Source of the DNA: Sinomonas susongensis
GTDB lineage: Bacteria; Actinomycetota; Actinomycetes; Actinomycetales; Micrococcaceae
DNA length: 64,000 bases
Direction of reading: 5' to 3'
Assembly: GCF_005877005.1 (NCBI RefSeq)
Contig: NZ_SSNH01000010.1
Location: 1-64,000, forward strand
Position numbers and translations under genes: made by a program. Positions 48,934-57,869 of this stretch are shown here, one piece after another; within the stretch, counting starts at the first letter, position 1; each line of letters begins with the position of its first letter. The notes beneath the pieces were generated by a model. That model was given only the letters and a program-made list of their open reading frames with translations. It made no database searches and was not told where the DNA came from.

Positions 48934-48981
48934 ACGACGACGCGCGGCGCCTTCCCGATGGAAGGCGCCGCGCGTCGTCGT
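48934..48981. terminator. Perfect 22-bp hairpin
   Basis: Arms 48934-48955 and 48960-48981 are exactly complementary around a 4-base CGAT loop, followed by TCTC. It lies 44 bases past the small gene and 67 bases before the convergent propeller gene stop, so it probably ends transcription from both sides. Confidence 0.8.
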
Positions 48982-49048
48982 TCTCGGCAGCGGTCGGCCA
49001 GACTGTTGTCAGCCGCGTCCCCTGCAGATCAACTTGGGCGGTTGCCGA

Positions 49049-50107
49049 TCAGCGTGAGCCGGCGAAGAGCAGTCCCTTCGGATGGATCGATGCAAGCTGG
49101 GGGATCGCCGTGAGCGAGCCGTCCGAGAGGTTGAGCGAGGCGAGGTAGTCGTGGCTTCCGTTGGGGGTCACGGACGTGACCGCCTGGCCCGCGCGGAAGC
49201 TTCCGCTGACCGCGTACACGGTGTTGTGGTCGGGGTCCGTGATCCAGAGGGTCTGCGCGTGCTGGGTGGCGAAGGCCGTGTCGTCGACCGGGGCCGCGAG
49301 GTTGAGGACTTCGAGCTGCTGCTGCGACCTGCCGGCCTGCCGGGCGAAGACGAGCTGCTGGTCAGCCTGCGCGTCGAGCATGAAGTCGTGCGCGAACCGG
49401 GGGCTCTGGGACGGGACTGTCGTGCTCGAGTCCGGGTCGGTGAGTGCGAGCGTCGTCGTGGTTCCGGCCTGCGGGCCGTTGGCCAGCACCGCCTTCGCGT
49501 TGTCGGTGAAGACCGGGGTGAGCGCCGCCGTCGAGCCCGAGAGCGTTGCCCGATAGAGCGCGGGCCCCGTGGTGTCGGCCGGGTTCGAGGCGGTGACGAG
49601 GATCTTGCCCTCGTACACCTTGACGGAGTCGGTGCCGCCGCCGTGGGTGAGGCCCGTGTACGTGTAGTCCTTGACGGCGTTGGCGCCGGCTGACGGCGAC
49701 ACGGTGTGGAACGAAGAGTTGCCGTCCTCGTTCGTCGTGACGAGCAGGCGTCGGCCCGCCGCGTCCGTGCCCATCCCGTCAATCCGCCCCTTGATGTTCC
49801 ACGAGGCTCCGGGAGTGCCGTCGAGCGAGTACTGCTGGATGGTGCTTGCGGTGGCCCCGGTCGTGGAGGCCTCGCCCATCGGGCCGACGCCGTTCTGGTA
49901 GGCGACGTAGATGCTGTCGCCGAGACGGGTGATGTCGTCCGGCGCGGACTCGCCCGCCTTCGCGGGGAAGGCCTTGACCGTGTAGGGCGAGGTGTGGCCG
50001 GATGCTTCGTCCGACGGTGCGGCGAGCGCAGGGGAGGCCGAGAAGGCGAGTGCTGCAGAGGCGGCGACCGCGGCCGCGGGCAGGAAAGTCTTGCGGGAGA
50101 TGTTCAT
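49049..50107 (-). CDS. Secreted beta-propeller-like protein
   Basis: A 352-residue exported protein. The signal peptide covers residues 1-29 (M-N-I-S-R-K-T-F-L-P, then an Ala-rich core, then S-P-A-L-A-A before P-S-D-E). The mature part is a series of strand-rich repeats (D-S-I-Y-V-A-Y-Q-N-G, R-L-L-V-T-T-N-E-D-G-N, K-I-L-V-T-A-S-N-P-A-D, L-W-I-T-D-P-D-H-N-T-V-Y-A-V) typical of six-bladed propellers in the SMP-30/YVTN style. There is no catalytic motif I can be sure of. It could be a periplasmic-side binding or lactonase-like protein. Confidence 0.75.
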   Translation of the reverse strand: MNISRKTFLPAAAVAASAALAFSASPALAAPSDEASGHTSPYTVKAFPAKAGESAPDDITRLGDSIYVAYQNGVGPMGEASTTGATASTIQQYSLDGTPGASWNIKGRIDGMGTDAAGRRLLVTTNEDGNSSFHTVSPSAGANAVKDYTYTGLTHGGGTDSVKVYEGKILVTASNPADTTGPALYRATLSGSTAALTPVFTDNAKAVLANGPQAGTTTTLALTDPDSSTTVPSQSPRFAHDFMLDAQADQQLVFARQAGRSQQQLEVLNLAAPVDDTAFATQHAQTLWITDPDHNTVYAVSGSFRAGQAVTSVTPNGSHDYLASLNLSDGSLTAIPQLASIHPKGLLFAGSR

Positions 50108-50258
50108 GGCGTGATCCTCCGTGGTGTCGACGTTGGTCCCCCACCAAGGGGAATACTTCGCCCTTGCGGAGGCGGGAGGATGTCACGAGCGTGAACTCCC
50201 GGTGGACAGCCGGTGGGAGCTTCCTGAGGCGATCCCTGCGCCGCGGCGCCTGATGGCG

Positions 50259-51923
50259 TCAAGTCGCCGCGGGTTCCCTGGATGCTGCCTTGGGATCCCG
50301 GAGCTTGGCGTTGGGGAGGGCCAGGGTGACAAGGAACGCGAGGACCATGAGGCCCCCCGCCGTGAGCATCACGATGTCCACCGACTGGGAGAACCCGTCC
50401 TTGATCGGATGCGTGAGCACGGCGTTTGCCTTGGAGAGCCAGCTAGTGTCATTGAGGCTGTCCGCGCCCAGGCCCCCGCCCGAGGTGCCGCCTTTGAGCA
50501 GGTCGAAGAGCGGCTTGTTGGCGGGGTCGGCCAGGACGGCCGGGTTGTGGAGGGTCCTGAGGAAGTCGGCCTGCGTCGCGGCGGTCTTCATAGCCGAGCT
50601 GACCCTGTCGGCCGCGAGGCTGAACAGCATCGAGATGAAGACTGCGGTACCGAGGGCGCCACCCATGGAGCGGAAGAAGGCCGCCGTGGAGGTGCCGACC
50701 CCCATGTCCTTGAGCGGGACGGAGGTCTGCATCGCCAGCACGAGCGGCTGCATGCAGCATCCGAGGCCCATGCCGAAGAAGACTGCGATGGCGGCGGGAA
50801 CCCACAGCGGCGCGTCGGCCGTGAGGACGAAGCCCATGGTTGCGGAGGACGCGGCAAGCAGGAGCGTGCCGATGACCGGGAAGATCTTGAACTTGGACGT
50901 CCGTGAGATGGTGCGGCCCGCCGTGATCGACGCGGTCATGATGCCCAGGGTGAACGTGATCATGAGGAGCCCCGCCTGGGTCGGCGTGAGACCCTGCACG
51001 AGCTGGAGGTACAGCGGCAGCATGGCGATTGCGCCGAACATGCCGATGCCGATGAGGAAGTTCAGGAGGGCGGAGAGGCTGAACTGGGGACTTTTGAACA
51101 GGCGGAGGGGAATGAGGGCGTAGTCGCCGGCCCGCTTCTCGAAGAGCACGAACGCGGCCAGTCCGATGGCCCCGACGATGTAGCACGCGAAGGAGTTGAC
51201 CGAGGTCCAGCCCCAGCCGCGGCCCTGCTCCGCCACGAGGAGCAGCGGCACGAGGCCGACGGTGATCGCCGCGGCTCCGGGGTAGTCGATGCGCTGCCGC
51301 GTGTGCCGCGACGGCAGGTGGAGGAAGAAGAAGACGGTCACGAGGGCCGCGATCCCGACCGGGACGTTGACGTAGAAGACCCATCGCCATCCGGTGATCC
51401 AGAGGATCTGGTTTGCTCCCGCGAACGCACCGCCGACGACGGGCCCGAGCACCGACGAGACCCCGAAGACGGACATGAAGTAGCCCTGGAACTTCGCGCG
51501 GTCCTCGAGCGGCACAATGTCGCCGATGACGGCGAGCGCGAGGGCCATGAGCCCGCCCGCGCCGAGGCCCTGGATCCCGCGGGCGACGGCCAGCTCGCCC
51601 ATGGAATGGACGGAGCCGGAGAAGATCGACCCGCCGAGGAAGATCGCGATCGCCGCGATGTACAGCGGGCGTCTGCCGAATATGTCCGAGAGCTTGCCGT
51701 AGAGCGGCGTGCTGACGGTCGAGGTGATGAGGTACGCGGTTGTTGCCCAGGCCTGGAGGCTCAGGCCGTCCAGGTCGTTGGCGATCGTGTAGATCGATGT
51801 GGCGACGATCGTCTGGTCGAGCGAGGCGAGGAACATGCCGAGCATGAGGCCCACCATGACGCCGGTGATCTGGCGGCGGCTCAGCGCACCTTGGGATGTG
51901 GAGGGGGTTGCGACGTGGGACAC
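50259..51923 (-). CDS. MFS multidrug transporter, DHA2 (14-segment) type
   Basis: A 554-residue drug/proton antiporter. The N-terminal D-Q-T-I-V-A-T-S (motif D1, about 38-45), the G-K-L-S-D-I-F-G-R-R-P loop motif A (about 78-88) and motif C-like G-P-V-V-G-G-A-F-A-G (about 155) are clear. About fourteen segments, with an extracytoplasmic loop near residues 455-495 (G-G-T-S-G-G-G-L-G-A). No regulator is adjacent. The upstream MFS sugar porter gene is on the same strand 96 bases away. Substrate unknown, possibly a toxic amphiphile or the cell's own product. Confidence 0.88.
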   Translation of the reverse strand: MSHVATPSTSQGALSRRQITGVMVGLMLGMFLASLDQTIVATSIYTIANDLDGLSLQAWATTAYLITSTVSTPLYGKLSDIFGRRPLYIAAIAIFLGGSIFSGSVHSMGELAVARGIQGLGAGGLMALALAVIGDIVPLEDRAKFQGYFMSVFGVSSVLGPVVGGAFAGANQILWITGWRWVFYVNVPVGIAALVTVFFFLHLPSRHTRQRIDYPGAAAITVGLVPLLLVAEQGRGWGWTSVNSFACYIVGAIGLAAFVLFEKRAGDYALIPLRLFKSPQFSLSALLNFLIGIGMFGAIAMLPLYLQLVQGLTPTQAGLLMITFTLGIMTASITAGRTISRTSKFKIFPVIGTLLLAASSATMGFVLTADAPLWVPAAIAVFFGMGLGCCMQPLVLAMQTSVPLKDMGVGTSTAAFFRSMGGALGTAVFISMLFSLAADRVSSAMKTAATQADFLRTLHNPAVLADPANKPLFDLLKGGTSGGGLGADSLNDTSWLSKANAVLTHPIKDGFSQSVDIVMLTAGGLMVLAFLVTLALPNAKLRDPKAASREPAAT

Positions 51924-52019
51924 GGGAGGCTCCCGAAGGACGAAGGGGAGGAGGGGGTGGGGGGAGAAGGAGATCGTTGCCTACCTTCTCCCCCCTTTCC
52001 GTCTCGGGAAGCAGATCGC

Positions 52020-53480
52020 TCAGTCCGCGGCGGCCTTCCCAGGCCGTACGAACAGAGTCTCCGCCTGCTCGAGCGACATGCCGTTCGTCTCGGGCACCTT
52101 CGTGAGCACGAAGAAGAACGAGAGGGCGGCGAACGCGGCATACATGCCATAGGTGAGCGGGAGCGACCACGCCGCCATGGGCGGGAACGAGACGGTGATG
52201 AGGAAGTTCGCGATCCACTGGGCCGCGGCCGCGATGCCGAGCCCGCGCGCGCGGATCGACGGCGGGAAGATCTCACCGAGCAGCACCCACACAAGGGGGC
52301 CCCACGAGGCGCCGAAGCACACCACGAACACGTTGGCCGCGACGAGGGCGACAGGTCCCCACGCCCCCGTGAGGGCCGGCTCGCCGTTCACGAGCCTCGC
52401 CGTCGAGAACGCGAGGGCCATTGTCCCGAGGGAGACGGCCATGCCGACGGACCCGACGAGCAGGATCGGCCGCCGGCCGACGCGGTCGACGAGCGCGATC
52501 GCGATGAGGGTGACCAGGATGTTGGTGATCGACGTGGCGACCGAGATCGTCAGCGAATCCTCCTCGCGGAAGCCGACCGACTTCCACAGGGTGGTCGAGT
52601 AGTAGAAGATCACGTTGATGCCGACGAACTGCTGGAACACCGACAGGGCGATGCCGACCCACAGGACCGGCTTGAGGCCGAGGGCGTGGCCGCGGAGGGC
52701 ACCCCTGCGCTCGGAGAGGCGGTCCTCCTCGATTGCCTTGCGGATGTCCCGGATCTCACGGTCGATGTCGTCGTCAGGAGCGATCGAGCGGAAGACGTTG
52801 CGGGCGCCCTCGTCGTTGCCGCGGAGCACGAGGAACCGCGGCGATTCCGGGAGGACGAACGCGATCCAGCCGTAGACGACGGCGGGCACTGCTCCCGCGA
52901 TGAACATCCAGCGCCATGCGTCGACGCCCCACCACAGGGTGTGGGTGGCGCCGCCGGCACCGTTCGCGAGGAGGGCGTCGCTCAGGAGCGCTGCGAAGAT
53001 GCCGCTCGTGATGGCAAGCTGCTGGAGGGAAGCGAGGCGGCCGCGCATCTGCCGAGGCGATATCTCCGAGATGTAGGCCGGCGCGATCACGGACGCAAGG
53101 CCGATGCCCAGGCCGCCGACGAGGCGCCACAGGATCAGGTCCCAGAGGCCCACCGAGAACCCGGTGCCGATCGCGCTCGCGAGGAAGAGGAGCGCGCCGA
53201 GCTTCATGGCCGGGATGCGGCCGAAGCGGTCGCCGACCGCGCCGGCGAGCCAGGAGCCGACGGCGCACCCCAGCAGTGCAACCGCGACGGCAAAACCTGT
53301 GACAGCGTGGGAGAGGGAGAAACTGCCCTGGATGGCGTCGACCGCACCGTTGACGACCGATGAGTCGAAGCCGAAGAGGAAGCCGCCGACGGCTCCCGCA
53401 ACGGCCAGACCGATGACTTTTCCGTGTGAGGCCTTCGGCGCCGCCGGGGCGGCGGCGTGTTCTTGAGGTTCCTGCACCAC
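52020..53480 (-). CDS. MFS sugar porter
   Basis: A 486-residue sugar/H+ symporter. G-G-F-L-F-G-F-D-S-S-V-V-N-G (about 32-45), D-R-F-G-R-I-P (motif A, about 84-90), P-E-S-P-R-F-L (about 203-209), the D-R-V-G-R-R-P block (about 335) and the C-terminal V-P-E-T-N-G (about 460) are all in place. Q-Q-F-V-G-I-N (about 275-281) is the sugar-binding motif of the family. It probably imports a monosaccharide such as xylose, arabinose, galactose or inositol. The 273 bases to the next gene (53481-53753) show no clear feature. Confidence 0.9.
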   Translation of the reverse strand: MVQEPQEHAAAPAAPKASHGKVIGLAVAGAVGGFLFGFDSSVVNGAVDAIQGSFSLSHAVTGFAVAVALLGCAVGSWLAGAVGDRFGRIPAMKLGALLFLASAIGTGFSVGLWDLILWRLVGGLGIGLASVIAPAYISEISPRQMRGRLASLQQLAITSGIFAALLSDALLANGAGGATHTLWWGVDAWRWMFIAGAVPAVVYGWIAFVLPESPRFLVLRGNDEGARNVFRSIAPDDDIDREIRDIRKAIEEDRLSERRGALRGHALGLKPVLWVGIALSVFQQFVGINVIFYYSTTLWKSVGFREEDSLTISVATSITNILVTLIAIALVDRVGRRPILLVGSVGMAVSLGTMALAFSTARLVNGEPALTGAWGPVALVAANVFVVCFGASWGPLVWVLLGEIFPPSIRARGLGIAAAAQWIANFLITVSFPPMAAWSLPLTYGMYAAFAALSFFFVLTKVPETNGMSLEQAETLFVRPGKAAAD

Positions 53481-53753
53481 AGTGGGCCCTGCCTTCGCAT
53501 GTTCGTCTTCACCTGCCTGGATGGGCAGGTGTGCGCGCTGGACCCACCAGCGGGCGCCAGAGCGCCGTGCCAGTCTGCCACTCCTCGCCGTCGACCACCA
53601 CGCGGGGAGACGAGACGTATCCGTTCTGTGATCCGGCCGCGAGACGTGTCGGCGAGTTCCGGCTCATGCTCGACGTGAACCCTTGGCTATGCGTGGTTCG
53701 GCGTTGCGCGGGGTAGCTAGAACGCACGTCACCTAGCTGAAAGGCGCCACGAC

Positions 53754-54842
53754 ATGCCGCAGCCCAAGCCGCCGCGCCCGACCCTCGCAGCCCTCTGGAC
53801 CGACGGGCTGGGCCGGGCGAGCATCCGCTCGGTTCAGGTCCTCGCGGTCGCCGCGCTCGTCGTCGTCCTCCTCTGGGCGATCACCAGAGTCCCGCTCGTC
53901 CTCATCCCGGTGACCCTCGCCCTCATCCTCGCGTCGGCCATCTCGCCGCTTGTGCACTTCCTCGCGCGCCGCCACTGGCCCCAGGCGCTCGCCGTCGCCG
54001 CGTCGTTCCTCGCGATCCTCATCGTCTTCGGCGGGGTCGTCACGGGCGTCGTCTTCCTGATCCGCGCTGAGGCGAAGGAACTCGCAGTCCGGTTCACGAA
54101 CGGGATCCAGCAGCTCCACGAATTCCTCAACAACGGGCCAGTCAAAGTGAGCGACGCCGAGCTCAACAACGCCCGCGACTCCATCCAGCGGTTCTTCACC
54201 AACGGCAGCATCGGCGCGGAGGCGCTGAGCGGGGCAAGGACCGTGGGGGAGATCTTCGCCGGGGTCGTGCTCATGGTCGTCATCCTGTTCTTCTTCCTCA
54301 AGGACGGCGCGAAGATCCGCGGCTTCTTCATCGGCTTCATGCCGGCCCAGCACCAGCCGACGGCGCACCGCGCCCTCGAGCGCAGCGCCCACGTCCTCGG
54401 CGGGTACGTGCGGGGCACGGCGCTCGTGGCGCTCACGGACGCCGTGATCGTCGGCGTCGCGCTGCTGATCCTCCACGTTCCGCTCGCCCTTCCGCTCGCC
54501 GTCTTCGTCTTCATCGGGGGCTTCATCCCGATCATCGGCGCCACGGTCGCCGGACTCCTCGCAGTCGCCGTGGCGCTCGTCTCGAACGGGCCCGTCGCGG
54601 CGATCGTAGTGCTCGCGGTGATCGTCGGCGTCAACCAGCTCGAGCACCACGTTCTCCAGCCTGCGTTCATGGGCCGCGTCCTCAGCATCCACGGCCTCGC
54701 GATCGTCCTCTCGCTCGCGGCCGGGACGATGCTCGCCGGCATCGTGGGCGCGCTGCTCGCGGTGCCCGTCACGGCCGTCTCCTGGACGATCATCAAGACG
54801 TGGATGGGGCGGGACGAGGTCGAGGGCTCCTCACCGGCCTGA
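53754..54842 (+). CDS. AI-2E-family membrane transporter
   Basis: A 362-residue UPF0118 protein with about eight membrane segments: V-L-I-P-V-T-L-A-L-I-L-A-S-A-I-S-P-L near residue 55, G-F-I-P-I-I-G-A-T-V-A-G near 260 and the N-Q-L-E-H-H-V-L-Q-P motif near 300, all typical. The family includes autoinducer-2 exporters and sodium/proton antiporters; a specific role is not deducible. Its stop lies in a 20-bp tandem repeat shared with the next, convergent gene. Confidence 0.87.
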   Translation: MPQPKPPRPTLAALWTDGLGRASIRSVQVLAVAALVVVLLWAITRVPLVLIPVTLALILASAISPLVHFLARRHWPQALAVAASFLAILIVFGGVVTGVVFLIRAEAKELAVRFTNGIQQLHEFLNNGPVKVSDAELNNARDSIQRFFTNGSIGAEALSGARTVGEIFAGVVLMVVILFFFLKDGAKIRGFFIGFMPAQHQPTAHRALERSAHVLGGYVRGTALVALTDAVIVGVALLILHVPLALPLAVFVFIGGFIPIIGATVAGLLAVAVALVSNGPVAAIVVLAVIVGVNQLEHHVLQPAFMGRVLSIHGLAIVLSLAAGTMLAGIVGALLAVPVTAVSWTIIKTWMGRDEVEGSSPA

Positions 54843-54900
54843 CGGGCTCCTCACCGGCCTGACCGGCTCCTCACCGGCGAGACGGGCTCCTCACCGGCGA
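54821..54900. repeat. 20-bp tandem repeat, four units, holding two stop codons
   Basis: Four 20-base units of the type GACGGGCTCCTCACCGGCCT at 54821-54840, 54841-54860, 54861-54880 and 54881-54900. The stop of the rightward AI-2E gene (54840-54842) and the stop of the leftward amidotransferase gene (54891-54893) both fall inside it. Confidence 0.95.
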
Positions 54901-55622
54901 GCGGCCAGCGCGCTCCTCCGCTCGCTCGCCGCGCGAACCAGGCCCTCGAAGAGCCCCGCGTCGCTTGCGGTCTCGGGGTGCCATTGGACTCCGACGGCGA
55001 ACCGCTCGCCGGGGGCCTCCATCGCCTGCAGGACCCCGTCGTCGTCGTACGCTGTGGCCTCGTAGGACGGGTGGGTCGCCACCGCCTGATGGTGGTGGCA
55101 GGGGGCGAGGACGGTGCTGCCGATGAGGCCCGATATCCGGTGGCCGGGCTCGACGTGCACCTCGGTCGCTCCGTATCCGCCGGGAGTGCCGGCGTGGCGG
55201 TCGTGGCCGACGACGTCAGGCAGATGCTGCACGAGGGAACCGCCCGCTGCAACCGCCATGAGCTGCATGCCACGGCAGATGCCGAGCACCGGGAGCTCCA
55301 GTCCATGGGCGGCCTCGAGGAGCCAGAGCTCCGAAGCGTCGCGCTGGTCGTACCAGCGGACGACATCAGGGTGAGGCGACTGTCCGTAGCGCTCGGGATT
55401 GATGTCCGAGCCCCCCGCAAGGAGGAGGCCGTCGAGGCGTTCGACGGCGCCTTCCGCAGCCTGCCGGGTGGCGAACGGCGGCAGCAGCACGGGAATCCCT
55501 CCCGACCGCTCGACCGATCGGGCGTAGTCGGAGGGAAGGAGGTCGGCATCGACCCCCCGCCAGGCGGACCAGTCGGCCGCCTGGCGGTAGGTCGAGATGC
55601 CGATGACGACGGCGTCACTCAA
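54891..55622 (-). CDS. Class I glutamine-amidotransferase-like gamma-glutamyl hydrolase (PuuD-like)
   Basis: A 243-residue hydrolase. The nucleophile elbow G-I-C-R-G-M-Q (about 105), preceded by L-L-L-A-G-G-S-D-I-N-P-E-R-Y-G-Q (about 68-83), and the C-terminal Q-W-H-P-E motif supply Cys, His and Glu. The combination is that of gamma-glutamyl-GABA hydrolases, which release glutamate from a gamma-glutamylated product. The TTG at 55622 (T-T-G-A-G-T-G-A overlap with the upstream SDR stop) is the best start; the overlapping frame on 54851-55618 is a shadow. Last gene of the gamma-glutamyl-amine operon. Confidence 0.85.
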   Translation of the reverse strand: MSDAVVIGISTYRQAADWSAWRGVDADLLPSDYARSVERSGGIPVLLPPFATRQAAEGAVERLDGLLLAGGSDINPERYGQSPHPDVVRWYDQRDASELWLLEAAHGLELPVLGICRGMQLMAVAAGGSLVQHLPDVVGHDRHAGTPGGYGATEVHVEPGHRISGLIGSTVLAPCHHHQAVATHPSYEATAYDDDGVLQAMEAPGERFAVGVQWHPETASDAGLFEGLVRAASERRSALAARR

Positions 55623-56394
55623 AGTCGGACTCCAGCGGGGTGACGTACGCGTTCGAGAGCCCGCCGTCGACGAGGAAGTCCGTGGCGGTGATGAAGCTGG
55701 ACTCGTCGCTCCCCAGGAAGGCGACCGCATTGGCGATCTCCTCCGGCTCGGCGAAGCGGCCCATGGGGACGTGGACGAGCCGCCGTGCGGCCCGCTCGGG
55801 GTCCTTGGCGAAGAGCTCCTGGAGGAGCGGCGTATTGACCGGGCCCGGGCAGAGCGAGTTGACCCGGATTCCCTTGCGCGCGAACTGCACGCCGAGTTCG
55901 CGGGTCATGGCGAGCACGCCGCCCTTCGAGGCCGTGTAGGAGATCTGGGAGGTGGCAGCACCCATGATCGCGACGAATGAAGCCGTATTGATGATGGAAC
56001 CGCTCCCCTGCTCGAGCATGTACGGGAGGACCGCCTTGCAGCAGAGATAGACGCTCGTCAGGTTCACCTCCTGCACCTTGCGCCACGCGTCGATCCCGGT
56101 CTTCAGGATCGAATCGTCGTCGGCGGGGGAGATGCCCGCGTTGTTGAAGGCGATGTCAATGCGCCCGTAGGTCTCCTTCGCGTGGGCGAACATCGCGGCG
56201 ACGTCTTCGGCGTCAGTGACATCCGCCCGCACGAAGGAGCCGTCGATCTCGTCGGCGATCTCCTTGCCCCGGGCCTCGTCGAGGTCGCCGATCACCACTT
56301 TCGCGCCCTCGGCCGCGAACTTCCTGACCGTCGCGAGGCCGATCCCGCTGGAACCGCCGGTGATGACGCCGACCTTGCCGTCGAGCTTTCCCAT
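55615..56394 (-). CDS. Short-chain dehydrogenase/reductase of the gamma-glutamyl-amine operon
   Basis: A 259-residue classical SDR. Cofactor motif T-G-G-S-S-G-I-G (about 11-18), D-L-D-E-A-R (about 37), N-N-A-G-I-S (about 85), N-T-A-S-F-V catalytic Ser region, Y-T-A-S-K (about 155) and P-G-P-V-N-T-P (about 185). All catalytic residues are present. In this operon it occupies the position where an amine-oxidising PuuB would be expected; an alcohol dehydrogenase role on a gamma-glutamylated amino alcohol is a reasonable guess. ATG at 56394 with AAAGGCACGG upstream; an upstream in-frame start at 56445 would read through a repeat. Confidence 0.87.
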   Translation of the reverse strand: MGKLDGKVGVITGGSSGIGLATVRKFAAEGAKVVIGDLDEARGKEIADEIDGSFVRADVTDAEDVAAMFAHAKETYGRIDIAFNNAGISPADDDSILKTGIDAWRKVQEVNLTSVYLCCKAVLPYMLEQGSGSIINTASFVAIMGAATSQISYTASKGGVLAMTRELGVQFARKGIRVNSLCPGPVNTPLLQELFAKDPERAARRLVHVPMGRFAEPEEIANAVAFLGSDESSFITATDFLVDGGLSNAYVTPLESDFE

Positions 56395-56410
56395 GTCCGT
56401 GCCTTTCGTT

Positions 56411-56479
56411 GAGGAGCTTCTGTCCAATGAGGAGCTTCTGTCCAATGAGGAGCTTTTGAGTGAGGAGCTTTTGTCAGAT
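56411..56479. repeat. 18/15-bp tandem repeat in the SDR leader
   Basis: Four units of GAGGAGCTTCTGTCCAAT (two full 18-base copies 56411-56428 and 56429-56446), a 15-base variant (56447-56461) and an 18-base variant (56462-56479). The last copy includes the stop codon of the aldehyde dehydrogenase gene (56474-56476). On the minus strand it forms the leader before the SDR start and could change mRNA spacing when copy number varies. Confidence 0.9.
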
Positions 56480-57868
56480 GTCGGTGGAAATGAAGACGTT
56501 CTTCACTTCTGAGAAGGAATCCGGCGCGTCAGGTCCCAGTTCGCGGCCGAGGCCGGACTGCTTGAAGCCCCCGAAAGGGGTCCAATAGCGGACGGAGGAA
56601 TGCGAATTGACGGACAGGTTTCCGGATTCGACGCTCCGGGCCACGCGCAGCGCCCGCCCCAGGTCCCGGGTGAAGATCGACCCGGAGAGCCCGTACTCCG
56701 TGTCGTTGGCCTTGGCGATGGCGTCCGCTTCGTCCGTGAAGGGCAGGACGGCGACGACCGGGCCGAACAACTCGTGCCGCCACACGTCGTCGTCCGTGCC
56801 GCGCGGGAGGACGACGCGGGGTGGGAGCCAGAAGCCGGAGGACGCGTCGACCGTCTGGCCAGTGATGGCGACGTCGGCATTCTTGAGGTAGGCGGCGACG
56901 GAATCGCGCTGGCGGGCCGAGATCAGCGGGCCCATCTCAGCGTCGGGCCGCGAGGGATCCGTGACCTTGAAGCGCTCGACGGCTGGCTGGAGCAGTTCGA
57001 GGAACCGCTCGTACACGGTGTGCTCGACGAGGATCCTGGACCGCGCGCAGCAATCCTGCCCCGCGTTGTCGAAGGCGCCACCAGGGGCACTCGCCGCGGC
57101 CTTCTCGAGATCGGCGTCCGCGAAGACGATGTTGGCGCTCTTGCCCCCGAGTTCGAGGGTGAGCCGCTTGACCTGGTCCGCGCAGCCCCGCATGATGCCC
57201 TTGCCCACGGCCGTGGACCCCGTGAAGCACACCTTCCGCACGAGCGGATGCGTGACGAAGCGCTCTCCCACCACGGAGCCCTTGCCCGGGATGACGGTGA
57301 AGACACCCTCGGGGAGGCCCGCCTCGAGCGCGAGCTCCGCGAGCCGCATCGCCGTGAGGGGGGTGAGCTCGGCGGGCTTGAGGACGACCGTGTTCCCGGC
57401 TGCGAGGGCTGGCGCGAACCCCCAGCCGGCGATGGGCATCGGGAAGTTCCACGGCACGATGACCCCGACGACGCCGAGGGCCTCGTGGAACGTGACGTCG
57501 ATCCCCCCGGGTACGGGAATCTGCTTTCCGAAGTGGCGCTCGGGAGCCGCCGCGTAGTAGTTCAGGACGTCGCGGACGTTGCCGGCCTCCCAGCGGGCAT
57601 TGCCGATCGTGTGGCCAGCGTTGGCGACCTCGAGCAACGCGAGTTCCTCGAGGTGTTCCTCGACGACGGCGGCAAAGTTCCGCAGGAGCCGGGCGCGGTC
57701 GGCGGGGGCGACGGCGCGCCAGGCGGGAAACGCCCTGTGGGCCGCCTCGATCGCGGCGTCGGTCTCGGCGAGGTCGGCGAGGGGCACGTCGGCGATCGGG
57801 TCCGCCGTCGCAGGGTTCAGCACGGTGACCGTCCCGCCTGCGCCGAAGGCGGTGGTGGGGATGCGCAT
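56474..57868 (-). CDS. Aldehyde dehydrogenase (PuuC-like)
   Basis: A 464-residue NAD(P) aldehyde dehydrogenase. Motifs: V-G-V-I-V-P-W-N-F-P (about 140), L-E-L-G-G-K-S-A (catalytic Glu, about 238), D-N-A-G-Q-D-C-C-A-R-S-R (catalytic Cys in G-Q-D-C, about 275) and H-E-L-F-G-P-V (about 370). One odd feature is the second Cys directly after the catalytic one. It most likely oxidises the aldehyde of a gamma-glutamylated intermediate to the acid. ATG at 57868, one base after the upstream stop, so coupled to the ligase gene. Confidence 0.9.
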   Translation of the reverse strand: MRIPTTAFGAGGTVTVLNPATADPIADVPLADLAETDAAIEAAHRAFPAWRAVAPADRARLLRNFAAVVEEHLEELALLEVANAGHTIGNARWEAGNVRDVLNYYAAAPERHFGKQIPVPGGIDVTFHEALGVVGVIVPWNFPMPIAGWGFAPALAAGNTVVLKPAELTPLTAMRLAELALEAGLPEGVFTVIPGKGSVVGERFVTHPLVRKVCFTGSTAVGKGIMRGCADQVKRLTLELGGKSANIVFADADLEKAAASAPGGAFDNAGQDCCARSRILVEHTVYERFLELLQPAVERFKVTDPSRPDAEMGPLISARQRDSVAAYLKNADVAITGQTVDASSGFWLPPRVVLPRGTDDDVWRHELFGPVVAVLPFTDEADAIAKANDTEYGLSGSIFTRDLGRALRVARSVESGNLSVNSHSSVRYWTPFGGFKQSGLGRELGPDAPDSFSEVKNVFISTDI

Positions 57869-57869
57869 G

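Noticed and set aside
51303-53363. A 686-codon plus-strand frame rich in Glu, Arg and Asp
   Set aside because: Antisense to two well-defined MFS transporters; a shadow frame typical of high-GC DNA.
54851-55618. A 255-codon frame overlapping the amidotransferase
   Set aside because: Ser/Arg/Pro-rich shadow; the other frame has the complete Cys-His-Glu catalytic set.
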